A DNA stretch of 35,667 nt from contig JACQUK010000050.1 of assembly GCA_016210325.1 (NCBI GenBank), positions 1 to 35,667 on the forward strand, written 5' to 3'. The DNA comes from Chloroflexota bacterium (lineage in GTDB: Bacteria; Chloroflexota; Dehalococcoidia; Lucifugimonadales; HRBIN23). This document shows, piece by piece, positions 6,969-13,845 of this stretch (positions within the stretch are counted from its first letter, which is position 1; the number at the start of each line of letters is the position of its first letter). Below the pieces are notes generated by a model. It made no database searches, was not told the DNA's origin, and worked only from the letters and a program-made list of their open reading frames with translations. The position numbers and the translations under genes are program-made.

Positions 6969-7661
6969 CTAGACGGTTTCCCCAGTCTCGCCTTCCGTCC
7001 TGACGGGCCTTGGCCCGTTGGAAGGGCGGCGGGGCAGGATAGTCACCTTCCGGTTCTCCCCCTCGCCGATGCTCTGGGTGCTTACCCTGGGGTGATTGGC
7101 CAGGGCCAGGTGGATGATGCGTCGCTCGTTAGCAGGCATGGGCTCCAGGGTCATGGCGCGGTTGGTCTGGCTCACCCGGTCGGCGATGCGCTGGGCCATG
7201 CTGCGCAGGTTGGCGTAGCGGCGCTCCTTGTAGTGCTCCACGTCCACCATCACCAGGCTCCGCTGGCCTGTCTGCTTGGACACCAGCAGGTTCACGATGA
7301 ACTGGAACGCCCGAAGCGTTTCACCCCGCCTTCCGATGAGGAGCCCGGAGTCCTCCCCCTCAACTTCAATGAAGACTGCGTCGGAGGCATCCGACGGCGC
7401 CTTTCCGATGGTGGCCACTGCGGAGACCTTCATGGTGGCCAGGAGCTGGTCTACCACCTCTTTGGTGGTGCGGCGGAGTTGGTCCTCGGCTGGCAAGCGG
7501 CGGACACGCACCTTGGCCTGCTCGGCGCCGAAGCCCAGGAAGCCCCCCTTGCCCGGGTTCAGGACTTCTACCTCGACCTCTTCGCGCCTAGTGCCCAGCT
7601 CTTTGAGAGCCAGTTCGACGGCCTCTTCCACCGTCTTTGCCGCTATTTCGACGACGTCCAT
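6969..7661 (-). CDS. khpB: Jag/KhpB RNA-binding protein
   Basis: 230 aa with the three-part Jag (SpoIIIJ-associated, KhpB/EloR) layout. The Jag_N domain is at about residues 1-52 (AAKTVEEAVELALKELG and VLNPGKGGFLGFGAEQAKV). A KH domain is at about 75-145 (GLLIGRRGETLRAFQFIVN) and an R3H domain at about 150-215 (PMPANERRIIHLALANHPRVST). The protein binds RNA and in Firmicutes affects cell-wall elongation and sporulation. Its place next to yidC is one of the most conserved pairs near bacterial origins. The start at 7661 lies 74 bases inside the yidC ORF. As the Jag_N domain begins at this Met, the overlap seems real unless yidC has a frameshift near its end. Confidence 0.9.
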   Translation of the reverse strand: MDVVEIAAKTVEEAVELALKELGTRREEVEVEVLNPGKGGFLGFGAEQAKVRVRRLPAEDQLRRTTKEVVDQLLATMKVSAVATIGKAPSDASDAVFIEVEGEDSGLLIGRRGETLRAFQFIVNLLVSKQTGQRSLVMVDVEHYKERRYANLRSMAQRIADRVSQTNRAMTLEPMPANERRIIHLALANHPRVSTQSIGEGENRKVTILPRRPSNGPRPVRTEGETGETV

Positions 7662-8445
7662 CTTGTCCTGACTCCTCAGCCGGCTGGGGCTCGGTGGCCG
7701 GTGCCTGGGACTTTCGTTGCGGAAGGAGGGTGCCCCAGCCAGTTACGAAATACTGGATCACGATGCCGACAATGTTGGATACGACCCAATAGAGTGCCAA
7801 CCCGCTGGGGAACTGGAACGTGAAGAAGGTGAACATCAGAGGCATCATCCAGAGCATCATCTGGTTGGTCTGCTGTTGGCGCGGGTCGGAACTGGGGAAC
7901 GTGGTCATCTTTTGCATGACCCACATGGAGATTCCAGTGAGCAGCGGCAGAACAGGCGTCCGGTCAGGCACCGCCAGGTCCAGCCACAAGAAATGGCTGC
8001 TCACCGGGACCGCTCCGTGGACCACGCCGAGCCAGGAGTACAGTCGCTGGGACAGGGCCATCAGGGACTCGGGCGTCGAGGGCAAGGTGTTGACCAATGC
8101 CTGGTACAGTCCTATCCAGATGGGGAACTGGATCAGCAGGGGACCCAGACACCCCACCGGGTTTACTCCGTGCTCCCGGTACAGCCGCATGGTCTCCTGG
8201 GAGAGCCGCTGGCGGTCCTTGGCGTACTTTTGCTGGACCTCCTTGAGCTTGGGCTGAAGGTCTGACATGGCCTTGGTCTGTCGCAGTTGCCGCACCATCA
8301 GGGGGATGGTGACCAGGCGCACGAAGATCGTGAAGATGATGATGCTGAGGCCGAAGTTGTGGAAAAGGAAGGTGTAGAGCAGCACCAGGCTGTTGGTCAT
8401 GGGCCTCAGGATAATCTCAGACCACAGGAGGCCAAGGAACTCCAC
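7588..8445 (-). CDS. yidC: YidC/Oxa1 membrane insertase
   Basis: 285 aa of the short Gram-positive-like type without the large periplasmic domain. It has a first helix LVLLYTFLFHNFGLSIIIFTI, a cytosolic hairpin with KAMSDLQPKLKEVQQKYAKD, and the core helices CLGPLLIQFPIWIGLYQALV and GLALYWVVSNIVGIVIQYF. YidC inserts membrane proteins alone or with Sec. Start is GTG at 8445 with AAAGGTG upstream. The last 40 or so residues are very basic and Gly/Arg-rich, as in ribosome-binding tails of some YidC proteins, but this tail overlaps the jag reading frame by 74 bases. No cleavable lipoprotein signal is evident, unlike SpoIIIJ-type YidC. Confidence 0.9.
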   Translation of the reverse strand: MEFLGLLWSEIILRPMTNSLVLLYTFLFHNFGLSIIIFTIFVRLVTIPLMVRQLRQTKAMSDLQPKLKEVQQKYAKDRQRLSQETMRLYREHGVNPVGCLGPLLIQFPIWIGLYQALVNTLPSTPESLMALSQRLYSWLGVVHGAVPVSSHFLWLDLAVPDRTPVLPLLTGISMWVMQKMTTFPSSDPRQQQTNQMMLWMMPLMFTFFTFQFPSGLALYWVVSNIVGIVIQYFVTGWGTLLPQRKSQAPATEPQPAEESGQDGRRRNSGKDGGRGRRTGSQRAGH

Positions 8446-8530
8446 GTCTACACCTTTCGTTGTTGTGGTCCCGTAGCGCGGCTGGGCACCGCCTGCTCAT
8501 AGGGCCCCAACTTCGCCACCTACAGGACTG

Positions 8531-8551
8531 CCATCCCCCAATGGGGGATGG
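8531..8551 (-). terminator. Perfect hairpin after the PQQ lipoprotein gene
   Basis: CCATCCCCC-AAT-GGGGGATGG is a 9-bp perfect stem with a 3-nt loop, six bases beyond the stop codon. No clear T-tract follows on the minus strand. It separates the beta-propeller gene from yidC and may act as a partial terminator or RNA stabiliser. Confidence 0.5.
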
Positions 8552-8557
8552 CCACCG

Positions 8558-9631
8558 CTACTGGTTCAGGTTCAGGCTCCAGGTTGCTGTGCCACGCTGG
8601 GCGTTGAGGGCGCGGAGGGTATCGTCCATGGCACTGACGTAGAACATGTTGTCTTGGCCCGCCAGGTACGCGCGCACTGGCGCCCCCACATTGTACAGCC
8701 ATTCCTCCTGGCCATCGGCCAGCCGCAGCACATGGACGCGGGAAGCATCGGTAGCCACCACAAGACGGTCCGCTACCAGCAGCGGTGGGGCCACCACAGC
8801 GCCGCTAACCTTGGCCTCCCAGCGCTGCCGCCCCGTTTGCGGGTCCAGGGCCACCACCCTGCCATCCATCGAGGCCGCGTAAATTGACTGCGCATCGGCT
8901 ACCGCTGGTGCCCAGAACCAGTTCCCGGCGGGGTACTTCCACTGTGGCTTGCCAGTGGCAGCGTCCAGCGCGGACAAGGTACGGTCAAACGATCCCACCA
9001 CTACAGCCTTGTCTACCACCAGCGGCTGGGCCACCACCGCACCGCCCGTTGACTCGCGCCAGACCTCCCTGCCTGCGGACAGGTCCACGGCGTACACGTG
9101 GTGGTCCAGTGAGCCAAAGTAGACCGTCCCGTCAGCAATGACGGGGGTGGACCACACCTTGCCCTGGGTGGGGAACTTCCACCGTAGGCTCCCATCCGAC
9201 GCGTCGAGGGCGTGCAGGCCGCCCTCGGTAGGCACAACCACCACCCCCTGGGCCACGGCAATCCCGCCGATGATGGGGCCCAGGCTTTCGGTGCCGCGGG
9301 GGTATTGCCATACCTGGGTGCCATCGCTGGACTTCAGGGCGTACACTTTCCCGTTCCAGCCACCCTGGTACACCATCTCCTCAGTGGCCGCCGGGGGACC
9401 GTACATGGCACCTGGGTCCTCGGTGCTGTTGGCGGGCGGGAAGCGCCACCGCTCTTTGCCGTCTACCACCTCCACCGCCAGCACCACACCCTTGCCGGTT
9501 GCCACGTAGAGAATGTCGCCTTGCAGGGTAGCCCCGGACCAGCCTCGAGGGCGGATGCGACCAGGGGCGCACGCGGAAAGAAGGAGCAGGGCCAGCACAA
9601 GCAGGAGAGGCCCAAGGGCGGTTTGCTTCAA
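8558..9631 (-). CDS. PQQ-like beta-propeller lipoprotein (BamB-like)
   Basis: 357 aa. The N-terminus has a lipoprotein signal (LLLVLALLLLSAC; Cys is the predicted lipid anchor at about residue 21). The rest is a chain of PQQ-like blades with 'VYALD..tG...W.f' phrases: VYALKSSDGTQVWQY, LHALDASDGSLRWKFP, VYAVDLSAGREVWRE, LSALDAATGKPQWKYP, VVALDPQTGRQRWEA, and a final DTLRALNAQRGTATW. This implies a seven- or eight-bladed propeller. BamB uses this fold in outer-membrane assembly; in Chloroflexota it may be a surface scaffold. I chose the TTG at 9629-9631 because AAAGGAGGT is in place upstream and it opens the signal peptide; the ORF-track start is 105 codons further. It lies between yidD and yidC. 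Confidence 0.75.
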   Translation of the reverse strand: MKQTALGPLLLVLALLLLSACAPGRIRPRGWSGATLQGDILYVATGKGVVLAVEVVDGKERWRFPPANSTEDPGAMYGPPAATEEMVYQGGWNGKVYALKSSDGTQVWQYPRGTESLGPIIGGIAVAQGVVVVPTEGGLHALDASDGSLRWKFPTQGKVWSTPVIADGTVYFGSLDHHVYAVDLSAGREVWRESTGGAVVAQPLVVDKAVVVGSFDRTLSALDAATGKPQWKYPAGNWFWAPAVADAQSIYAASMDGRVVALDPQTGRQRWEAKVSGAVVAPPLLVADRLVVATDASRVHVLRLADGQEEWLYNVGAPVRAYLAGQDNMFYVSAMDDTLRALNAQRGTATWSLNLNQ

Positions 9632-9729
9632 GAAGCCGAGACCTCCTTTGCATAGCAGCCCGGGTTGGGCATGTGAGACAAGCCGACTCTGGTGCCAGGA
9701 TTGCGCGGTTGTCGAATGGCAGAGACCAC

Positions 9730-9939
9730 CTACGGCACCGGGTCGTAACCATGGGTCCCCAGCGGGTGGCAGCGGCCCAGGCGTCGCAATGTCAGCCACA
9801 GTCCCCTTGCCAGACCGTGCCGCTGGACGGCCTCGTACGAGTACTGAGAGCAGGAGGGGACGTAGCGGCAGCGGCCGCCCAGGTACGGGGACAGCGCCAC
9901 CTGGTAGAGGCGAATGGTCCCCAACGCCAGCCCTCTCAC
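9730..9939 (-). CDS. yidD: YidD membrane protein insertion efficiency factor
   Basis: 69 aa, read from a GTG at 9939 that overlaps the rnpA stop as GTGA. The 213-aa ORF in the track is a shadow of rnpA except for this end. It carries the YidD signature: [23 protein letters not shown], with two Cys, then [10 protein letters not shown] and RLGRCHPLG. YidD is a small amphipathic membrane-associated protein that helps Sec/YidC-dependent insertion. The order rnpA-yidD-yidC is typical, although here a propeller lipoprotein gene stands between yidD and yidC. Confidence 0.88.
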   Translation of the reverse strand: MRGLALGTIRLYQVALSPYLGGRCRYVPSCSQYSYEAVQRHGLARGLWLTLRRLGRCHPLGTHGYDPVP

Positions 9940-10361
9940 TCCACACCTCTCAGCTTGTCCGCCGTGGCTGGTAAGAGCAGCCCGGCACGCCTCAGCAGTA
10001 AGTCTACTGACCCTCGCAACTGCTGCCAAGTCGCCCGGGCGGCTGGAGGCCGCGCGGTGACCACCACATCCCAGCCAGGGCGCAGCGGGGCCGGCCTCAG
10101 CAGCTCTCGCAGGCGCCGCTTCACCCGGTTCCGCACCACTGCCTTGCCGATCCTCTTGCTCACCACCAGCCCAATGCGGCTCTGCGCAGTCCCGTTTGGG
10201 TGGGCCTTCAGAACAAGCAAAGAGTTGGCCCAGGAACGACCCTGCTGCTGTACGATGAGGAAATCCTGGCGACGACGCAGGCGCTGTAGGCTCCATAGCT
10301 GCCGGGGGGCTGGGGTGGCTGCCACATCGTTCTGCAATACGCCCTGGTGACCTTGTCCCAT
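9936..10361 (-). CDS. rnpA: Ribonuclease P protein component
   Basis: Up to 141 aa. The RnpA core is plain: [20 protein letters not shown], then the central [28 protein letters not shown], the RNR motif region that contacts RNase P RNA. The protein binds the M1-type RNA and helps mature tRNA 5' ends. Starts at ATG 10361, TTG (codon 9) and GTG (codon 13) are all possible; the residues before LQRLRRR do not resemble the family, so a later start is plausible. It lies downstream of rpmH, separated by 142 bases. The 3' end overlaps yidD by four bases. Confidence 0.88.
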   Translation of the reverse strand: MGQGHQGVLQNDVAATPAPRQLWSLQRLRRRQDFLIVQQQGRSWANSLLVLKAHPNGTAQSRIGLVVSKRIGKAVVRNRVKRRLRELLRPAPLRPGWDVVVTARPPAARATWQQLRGSVDLLLRRAGLLLPATADKLRGVE

Positions 10362-10503
10362 CTACCGTCAAGGGAGCCGGGCTGGCTTGCCCTTGTTAAC
10401 TTCACGACCTTGCTGCTGGGCCCTCCCACCGTCGTCTGCGGTCGCTGCTCTGTGCTCTGGCGCCTACTGTGGCCTGGCATTCCGAGTGCTCCCCGTGACG
10501 GAG

Positions 10504-10641
10504 CTACACCGCCAGGACCTTCCTGCCTTTGAGGCGGCGCCGTTTCAGGACCCGCCGCCCATCCTTGGTGCTCATCCGCTCGAGAAAACCGTGGACCTGT
10601 TGGCGGTGTCGCTTCCTGGGTTGGTATGTTCTCTTGGTCAT
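10504..10641 (-). CDS. rpmH: 50S ribosomal protein L34
   Basis: This 45-aa gene is missing from the ORF track because it is too short. Reading the minus strand from the ATG at 10641 gives [19 protein letters not shown], continuing [20 protein letters not shown] and ending RKVLAV with TAG at 10504-10506. This is L34, with TYQP, the basic helix and the RRRLKGRK end. L34 sits in the large subunit. It is first in the block rpmH-rnpA-yidD, with a perfect promoter just upstream. Its length is that of the family (44-46 aa). Confidence 0.95.
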   Translation of the reverse strand: MTKRTYQPRKRHRQQVHGFLERMSTKDGRRVLKRRRLKGRKVLAV

Positions 10642-10661
10642 GCTTCAATAACCTCTAGGGC

Positions 10662-10690
10662 ATTATAGGCGGGGTTCCCAAAGGTGTCAA
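10662..10690 (-). promoter_or_regulatory. Consensus promoter of the rpmH block
   Basis: On the minus strand TTGACA (10685-10690), exactly 17 bases, then TATAAT (10662-10667). Both hexamers are perfect. Transcription should start near 10655, giving a leader of about 14 bases before rpmH. A strong constitutive promoter fits ribosomal protein expression. Confidence 0.9.
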
Positions 10691-10787
10691 CAAATACGGG
10701 GGTGCCGCGTTTTACGCGCCCACCGGTGGGAGCCGGTCCATCGTACCTCCATGCGACTCCTGCCAGGGTGGCTCAGTTGACTTCCTA

Positions 10788-10848
10788 CCGCACCCTGAAG
10801 GGCGCGGCATCGGTGCCGGAGGGGTATGCCGTAGCCTTCAGGCTGCGG
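10788..10848. repeat. Long imperfect inverted repeat in the rpmH-usp intergenic region
   Basis: Arms CCGCACCCTGAAGG (10788-10801) and CCTTCAGGCTGCGG (10835-10848) pair with one mismatch. The inner CGGCAT and ATGCCG pair after a 3-base internal loop. The whole gap 10642-11133 has no supported gene. It also holds the palindrome CCCACCGGTGGG (10719-10730), TGTCAACAA twice (10685, 10859) and TGCCAGGGT as a direct repeat on either side of the hairpin. I saw no TTATCCACA-like DnaA boxes, so an origin cannot be claimed. Confidence 0.5.
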
Positions 10849-11133
10849 TGGTGGGGATGTCAACAAAGCCTGCCAGGGTCTAGTTTGCCAAGACGCACCA
10901 AAGAGGTGACCGCGGTGTGTGCAGCGATGCGGCGGCTATGATATGCTTCTTTCGTCGCTACTGTACGGTTTTCGCAGAACGAGGGGAGGGCTGCGCTGGC
11001 CTTTCCCTCGCGGGCAGCCTCCAGCGGCTTCGGCAAGGCCTGCGAGGCCACGGCACACTGCCGTGGGTGACGTGGTGCCCCCAACTGTCAGCTTTGATGG
11101 CTGGGACAGTCAGTCGCAGGCCAAGGAGGACGC

Positions 11134-12048
11134 ATGTTCGAGAAGTTGTTGGTGGCCCTGGACGGCTCGCCTGTGGCCGAGCAGGTGCTCCCCTACGTGG
11201 AGCCCCTGGCCAGAGACCTCAAGGCGCCGGTAACCCTGCTGCACGTGCTGGAGCCACTGCCCGAGGAGGTCCGCGCCGCCTACCTTCGCCTTTCCCTGCC
11301 GCTGGAAGAGCTCATCAACGTCACCAAGGCCCAGGAGTACCTGGCGTTACACGCCAGGAGGCTGCGGGAAGCCGGCCTCGCCGTTGAAATCCAGACCATT
11401 ACCGGCCATCCTGCTGAAGCGATCGTGGAGCACGCCCAGCAGCGGGGATTCGGTCTCATTGCCATGACCACCCACGGGCGCAGCGGTGTGCGCCGTTGGA
11501 CGCTGGGCAGCGTGGCTGAGCATGTGGTGCGGGCTTCCCACACGCCGGTCTTCCTGGTGCGGGCCACAGAAAAGCTGCACCGGGTCACCGCAATGCAGCG
11601 TCTCGTGGTGCCGCTGGACGGCTCCCCCCTGGCGGAGGGCATTCTGCCGGCGGCGCAGGAGCTAGCTACTAGGCTGTCCCTGCCGGTGCTTCTGGTACGA
11701 GTGGTCACCTTCCCCGTTACTATTGCCGCCTGGCCGGAGGGCCAGTCCTACATTGGGGAACTTATGGACCAGATGCAAAGGGAAGCGGAGAGCTACGTGG
11801 AGGCCCTGACACAGCGCCTCCAGAAGTCAGGGCTCCAGGTCGCCAGCCATGTGGTCCAGGGAGAACCTGCTGGGGAGATCGCCCGGGTTGCGCGGGGGAA
11901 GCCGGGAAGTCTGGTCGCCATCTCGACCCATGCCCGCTCCGGCCTTCAGCGGTGGATCCTGGGCAGCGTCACCGACAAGCTGATCCGCAACTATGGGGGG
12001 CCGCTGGTGGTGTTCCACCCCCCTGCCGAAAGGCCGGCCGGCCCCTGA
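11134..12048 (+). CDS. Universal stress protein, tandem Usp domains
   Basis: 304 aa with two UspA domains. Domain 1 (about 1-148) starts FEKLLVALDGSPVAEQVLPY and ends with the nucleotide-binding stretch TTHGRSGVRRWTLGSVAEHVVR (G-x2-G-x(n)-GS). Domain 2 (about 152-300) starts QRLVVPLDGSPLAEGILPAA and ends STHARSGLQRWILGSVTDKLIR, where the first Gly of the motif is replaced by Ala. Domain 1 is thus likely to bind ATP and domain 2 may be weaker. Usp proteins help in stress survival, but their biochemical role is often unknown. The start follows a good CAAGGAGGACGC site. It heads a codirectional group with GNAT, Usp and CBS genes. Confidence 0.88.
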   Translation: MFEKLLVALDGSPVAEQVLPYVEPLARDLKAPVTLLHVLEPLPEEVRAAYLRLSLPLEELINVTKAQEYLALHARRLREAGLAVEIQTITGHPAEAIVEHAQQRGFGLIAMTTHGRSGVRRWTLGSVAEHVVRASHTPVFLVRATEKLHRVTAMQRLVVPLDGSPLAEGILPAAQELATRLSLPVLLVRVVTFPVTIAAWPEGQSYIGELMDQMQREAESYVEALTQRLQKSGLQVASHVVQGEPAGEIARVARGKPGSLVAISTHARSGLQRWILGSVTDKLIRNYGGPLVVFHPPAERPAGP

Positions 12049-12099
12049 TCCGGTCTCACGGACGGTAGACATCGTAAGGTTGCAACTGGTTGTTGACGG

Positions 12100-12202
12100 C
12101 CTGAAAACAGCGATTGACTCTGTAGGGCAGGTTTCCTAACCTGCCCTGGCGCTATGGTCGGGTTGGGAAATCAGACCGACAAATTGAATCGCTGTTTTTG
12201 GG
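12100..12202. repeat. MITE-like inverted-repeat element, family B, copy 1
   Basis: Ends are CCTGAAAACAGCGATTGA and, inverted, CCCAAAAACAGCGATTCAA, a terminal inverted repeat of about 17 bases. Inside are a perfect hairpin GGGCAGGTT-TCCT-AACCTGCCC (12125-12146) and GGTCGGGTTGGGAAA. A second copy lies at 26023-26136 with the same ends and the GGTCGGGTTGGGAAA segment. No coding capacity, so it would be mobilised in trans. It lies between the tandem-Usp gene and the GNAT gene. Confidence 0.75.
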
Positions 12203-12252
12203 TGATGGTTTCAGCGCAGGCGCAACGCCGCCAAAGAGAGGGAGGCTGGGCC

Positions 12253-12831
12253 ATGCCAGTCTACCAACTGACCCGCTATCCCAAGGAAGTTGTGCTGCGA
12301 GACGGGGCACGTGTGGTGGCGCGCCCCATGGTCCGCGAGGATATGCAGCGTTTGCTGGCGTTCTTCATCCGAGTGGACGAGGCGGACCGCCACTACCTCA
12401 AGGAGGACGTGACGTCGCCCAAGGTCGCGCAGCAGTGGTCCGAGGGGCTGGACTACGACCGGTCCCTGCCGCTGCTGGCGCTGGCGGATGGGCGAGTGGT
12501 GGCTGACGCCACCCTGCACCGGCGTCGTGCGGGTGCCCGCTGCCATGTGGGCGAGGTACGGGTAGTGGTGGACCCCGAGTATCGAAACCGGGGGCTGGGC
12601 ACGGCCCTCATCTCGGAGCTGGCAGCCATTGCCTACGAAGCCGGACTGGAGCGCCTGACCTACGAGGTGGCGGCCCGTGCCCAGACCACTGCCCTCCAGA
12701 CGGCAGAGCGGCTGGGGTTTGTGCGCCTGGCTACCTTGCCGGGCTATATCAAGGACGTGAAGGGCAGCCCTGATGACCTGGTCATTATGGACCTGCCCTT
12801 GGGACGCTGGTACGAATGGTGGCAGTTCTAG
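12253..12831 (+). CDS. GNAT-family N-acetyltransferase
   Basis: 192 aa when read from the ATG at 12253, which follows a GGGAGG site; the ORF track start lies inside the family-B repeat and is rejected. The central VGEVRVVVDPEYRNRGLGTALISELAAIA holds motif A of GNAT enzymes (R-x-x-G-x-G/A pyrophosphate loop), followed by a typical strand-helix EAGLERLTYEV, then TALQTAERLGFVRLATLPGYIKD. GNAT enzymes transfer acetyl from acetyl-CoA to an amine, for instance a protein lysine; the target is unknown. The N-terminal 'YPKEVVLRDGARVVARPMVREDM' resembles GNAT proteins often located with Usp and CBS proteins, as here. Confidence 0.82.
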   Translation: MPVYQLTRYPKEVVLRDGARVVARPMVREDMQRLLAFFIRVDEADRHYLKEDVTSPKVAQQWSEGLDYDRSLPLLALADGRVVADATLHRRRAGARCHVGEVRVVVDPEYRNRGLGTALISELAAIAYEAGLERLTYEVAARAQTTALQTAERLGFVRLATLPGYIKDVKGSPDDLVIMDLPLGRWYEWWQF

Positions 12832-12864
12832 GGCTCCCTTGGGCAGAATAGAGGAGGTTCTACT

Positions 12865-13317
12865 GTGGAAGAGACCCGCTACGAGCATATCCTGGTCCCA
12901 CTGGATGGTTCCGAGGTGGCTGCCGCTGCCATCCCTCACGCCGCTGCCCTGGCGCGGGCCTTCTCCGCCACAATTACCCTTTTCCACGTTGTCCCTGGGG
13001 CCGGCGTCGTCCCCAGGCCCTTGACCCCGCAGGAGAAGCAGGCCGCTGCCCAGATTGATAGCTACCTCCAGAAGGTCAAGGGGGAGTTGGAAACCCAGCA
13101 GATCGAGGTCCACTGGGCCGTGACCGTGGGTCGCCCGGCCCAGGAGATCGTCCGCTACGCCCACGAGCACGGGGTTGATATGGTGGTCATCTCCAGCCAC
13201 GGCAAGAGCGCCGCGTACCAACGGTTCTTCGGCAGCGTCGCCAACGAGGTCCTGGGCGCCCTGGACATCCCCGTGGTCATCCTGCGGCCCTCCGCCGCCA
13301 AGCGCCAGGAGCGTTGA
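12865..13317 (+). CDS. Universal stress protein, single domain
   Basis: 150 aa. It begins YEHILVPLDGSEVAAAAIPHAAALA and ends SSHGKSAAYQRFFGSVANEVLGALDIPVVIL, the usual UspA start and ATP-loop end. The loop reads G-K-S-A, so the second Gly of the G-x2-G motif is Ala; ATP binding is uncertain. Start is GTG at 12865, with GAGGAGG upstream. The stop overlaps the next CBS gene start (TTGA), so Usp and CBS proteins are translationally coupled. Residues 45-90 carry a charged stretch (KQAAAQIDSYLQKVKGELETQ). Confidence 0.88.
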   Translation: MEETRYEHILVPLDGSEVAAAAIPHAAALARAFSATITLFHVVPGAGVVPRPLTPQEKQAAAQIDSYLQKVKGELETQQIEVHWAVTVGRPAQEIVRYAHEHGVDMVVISSHGKSAAYQRFFGSVANEVLGALDIPVVILRPSAAKRQER

Positions 13318-13835
13318 GGGTGGGTAGCCCAGCAGCACCGGCCCCGTCGGGCGGGCCCACGCTGACGGCCAGAGACATCATGTCGGCGCCGCCCATCTCC
13401 ATCGGCCCAGAGGCCACGGTGGAGAAGGCAGCCCGCCTGATGCTGGACCGCGACATCGGCTGCCTTCCGGTGGTGGATGCCCAGGGCCGGGTGGTGGGGA
13501 TCATCACCGAGACCAACCTGGTGCCAGCCGCAGTCCCGCTTCCGGAAGCGGAGCACAAGGTCTTCTCGCTCTTGGGAATGTGGGTGTCTGCCAGCGAGGA
13601 GGTGCTGGAGGCCTATCAGCGCGCCCGCACGTTGCCCGTGAAGCAGGTCATGTCCCACGAGGTCGTTGCGGTGACCCGTGACACTCCCATCCCGAAGCTG
13701 GCCAGCCTGATGCTGGAGAAGGGCGTCCGCCACCTGGTAGTGGTTGACGGCGGCAAGTTGGTGGGCATTGTGGCCCGCCGTGACCTTCTGAAGTGCCTTG
13801 CGCCGCCCCCAGAGGGCCACCAGCCTCCCGCGTGA
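13314..13835 (+). CDS. CBS-pair protein
   Basis: 173 aa with two CBS motifs making one Bateman module and no other domain. CBS1 (about 20-70) reads ARDIMSAPPISIGPEATVEKA and GCLPVVDAQGRVVGIITETNL. CBS2 (about 108-165) reads VKQVMSHEVVAVTRDTPIPKL and HLVVVDGGKLVGIVARRDLLK. Such modules sense adenine nucleotides or SAM. The partner protein is unknown; the neighbouring Usp proteins may bind nucleotides too. Start could be the TTG at 13314 (overlapping the previous stop) or GTG at 13320. It is convergent with the acVLRF1-like gene, which ends 10 bases downstream. Confidence 0.88.
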   Translation: MRVGSPAAPAPSGGPTLTARDIMSAPPISIGPEATVEKAARLMLDRDIGCLPVVDAQGRVVGIITETNLVPAAVPLPEAEHKVFSLLGMWVSASEEVLEAYQRARTLPVKQVMSHEVVAVTRDTPIPKLASLMLEKGVRHLVVVDGGKLVGIVARRDLLKCLAPPPEGHQPPA

Positions 13836-13845
13836 GCCTTCCGAC

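Noticed and set aside
9730-10371. 213-aa minus ORF as one protein
   Set aside because: Only the last 69 codons are YidD; the rest lies in the rnpA region in another frame.
10642-11133. oriC with DnaA boxes
   Set aside because: The rpmH neighbourhood suggested it, but no TTATCCACA-like clusters or AT-rich unwinding stretch were seen.
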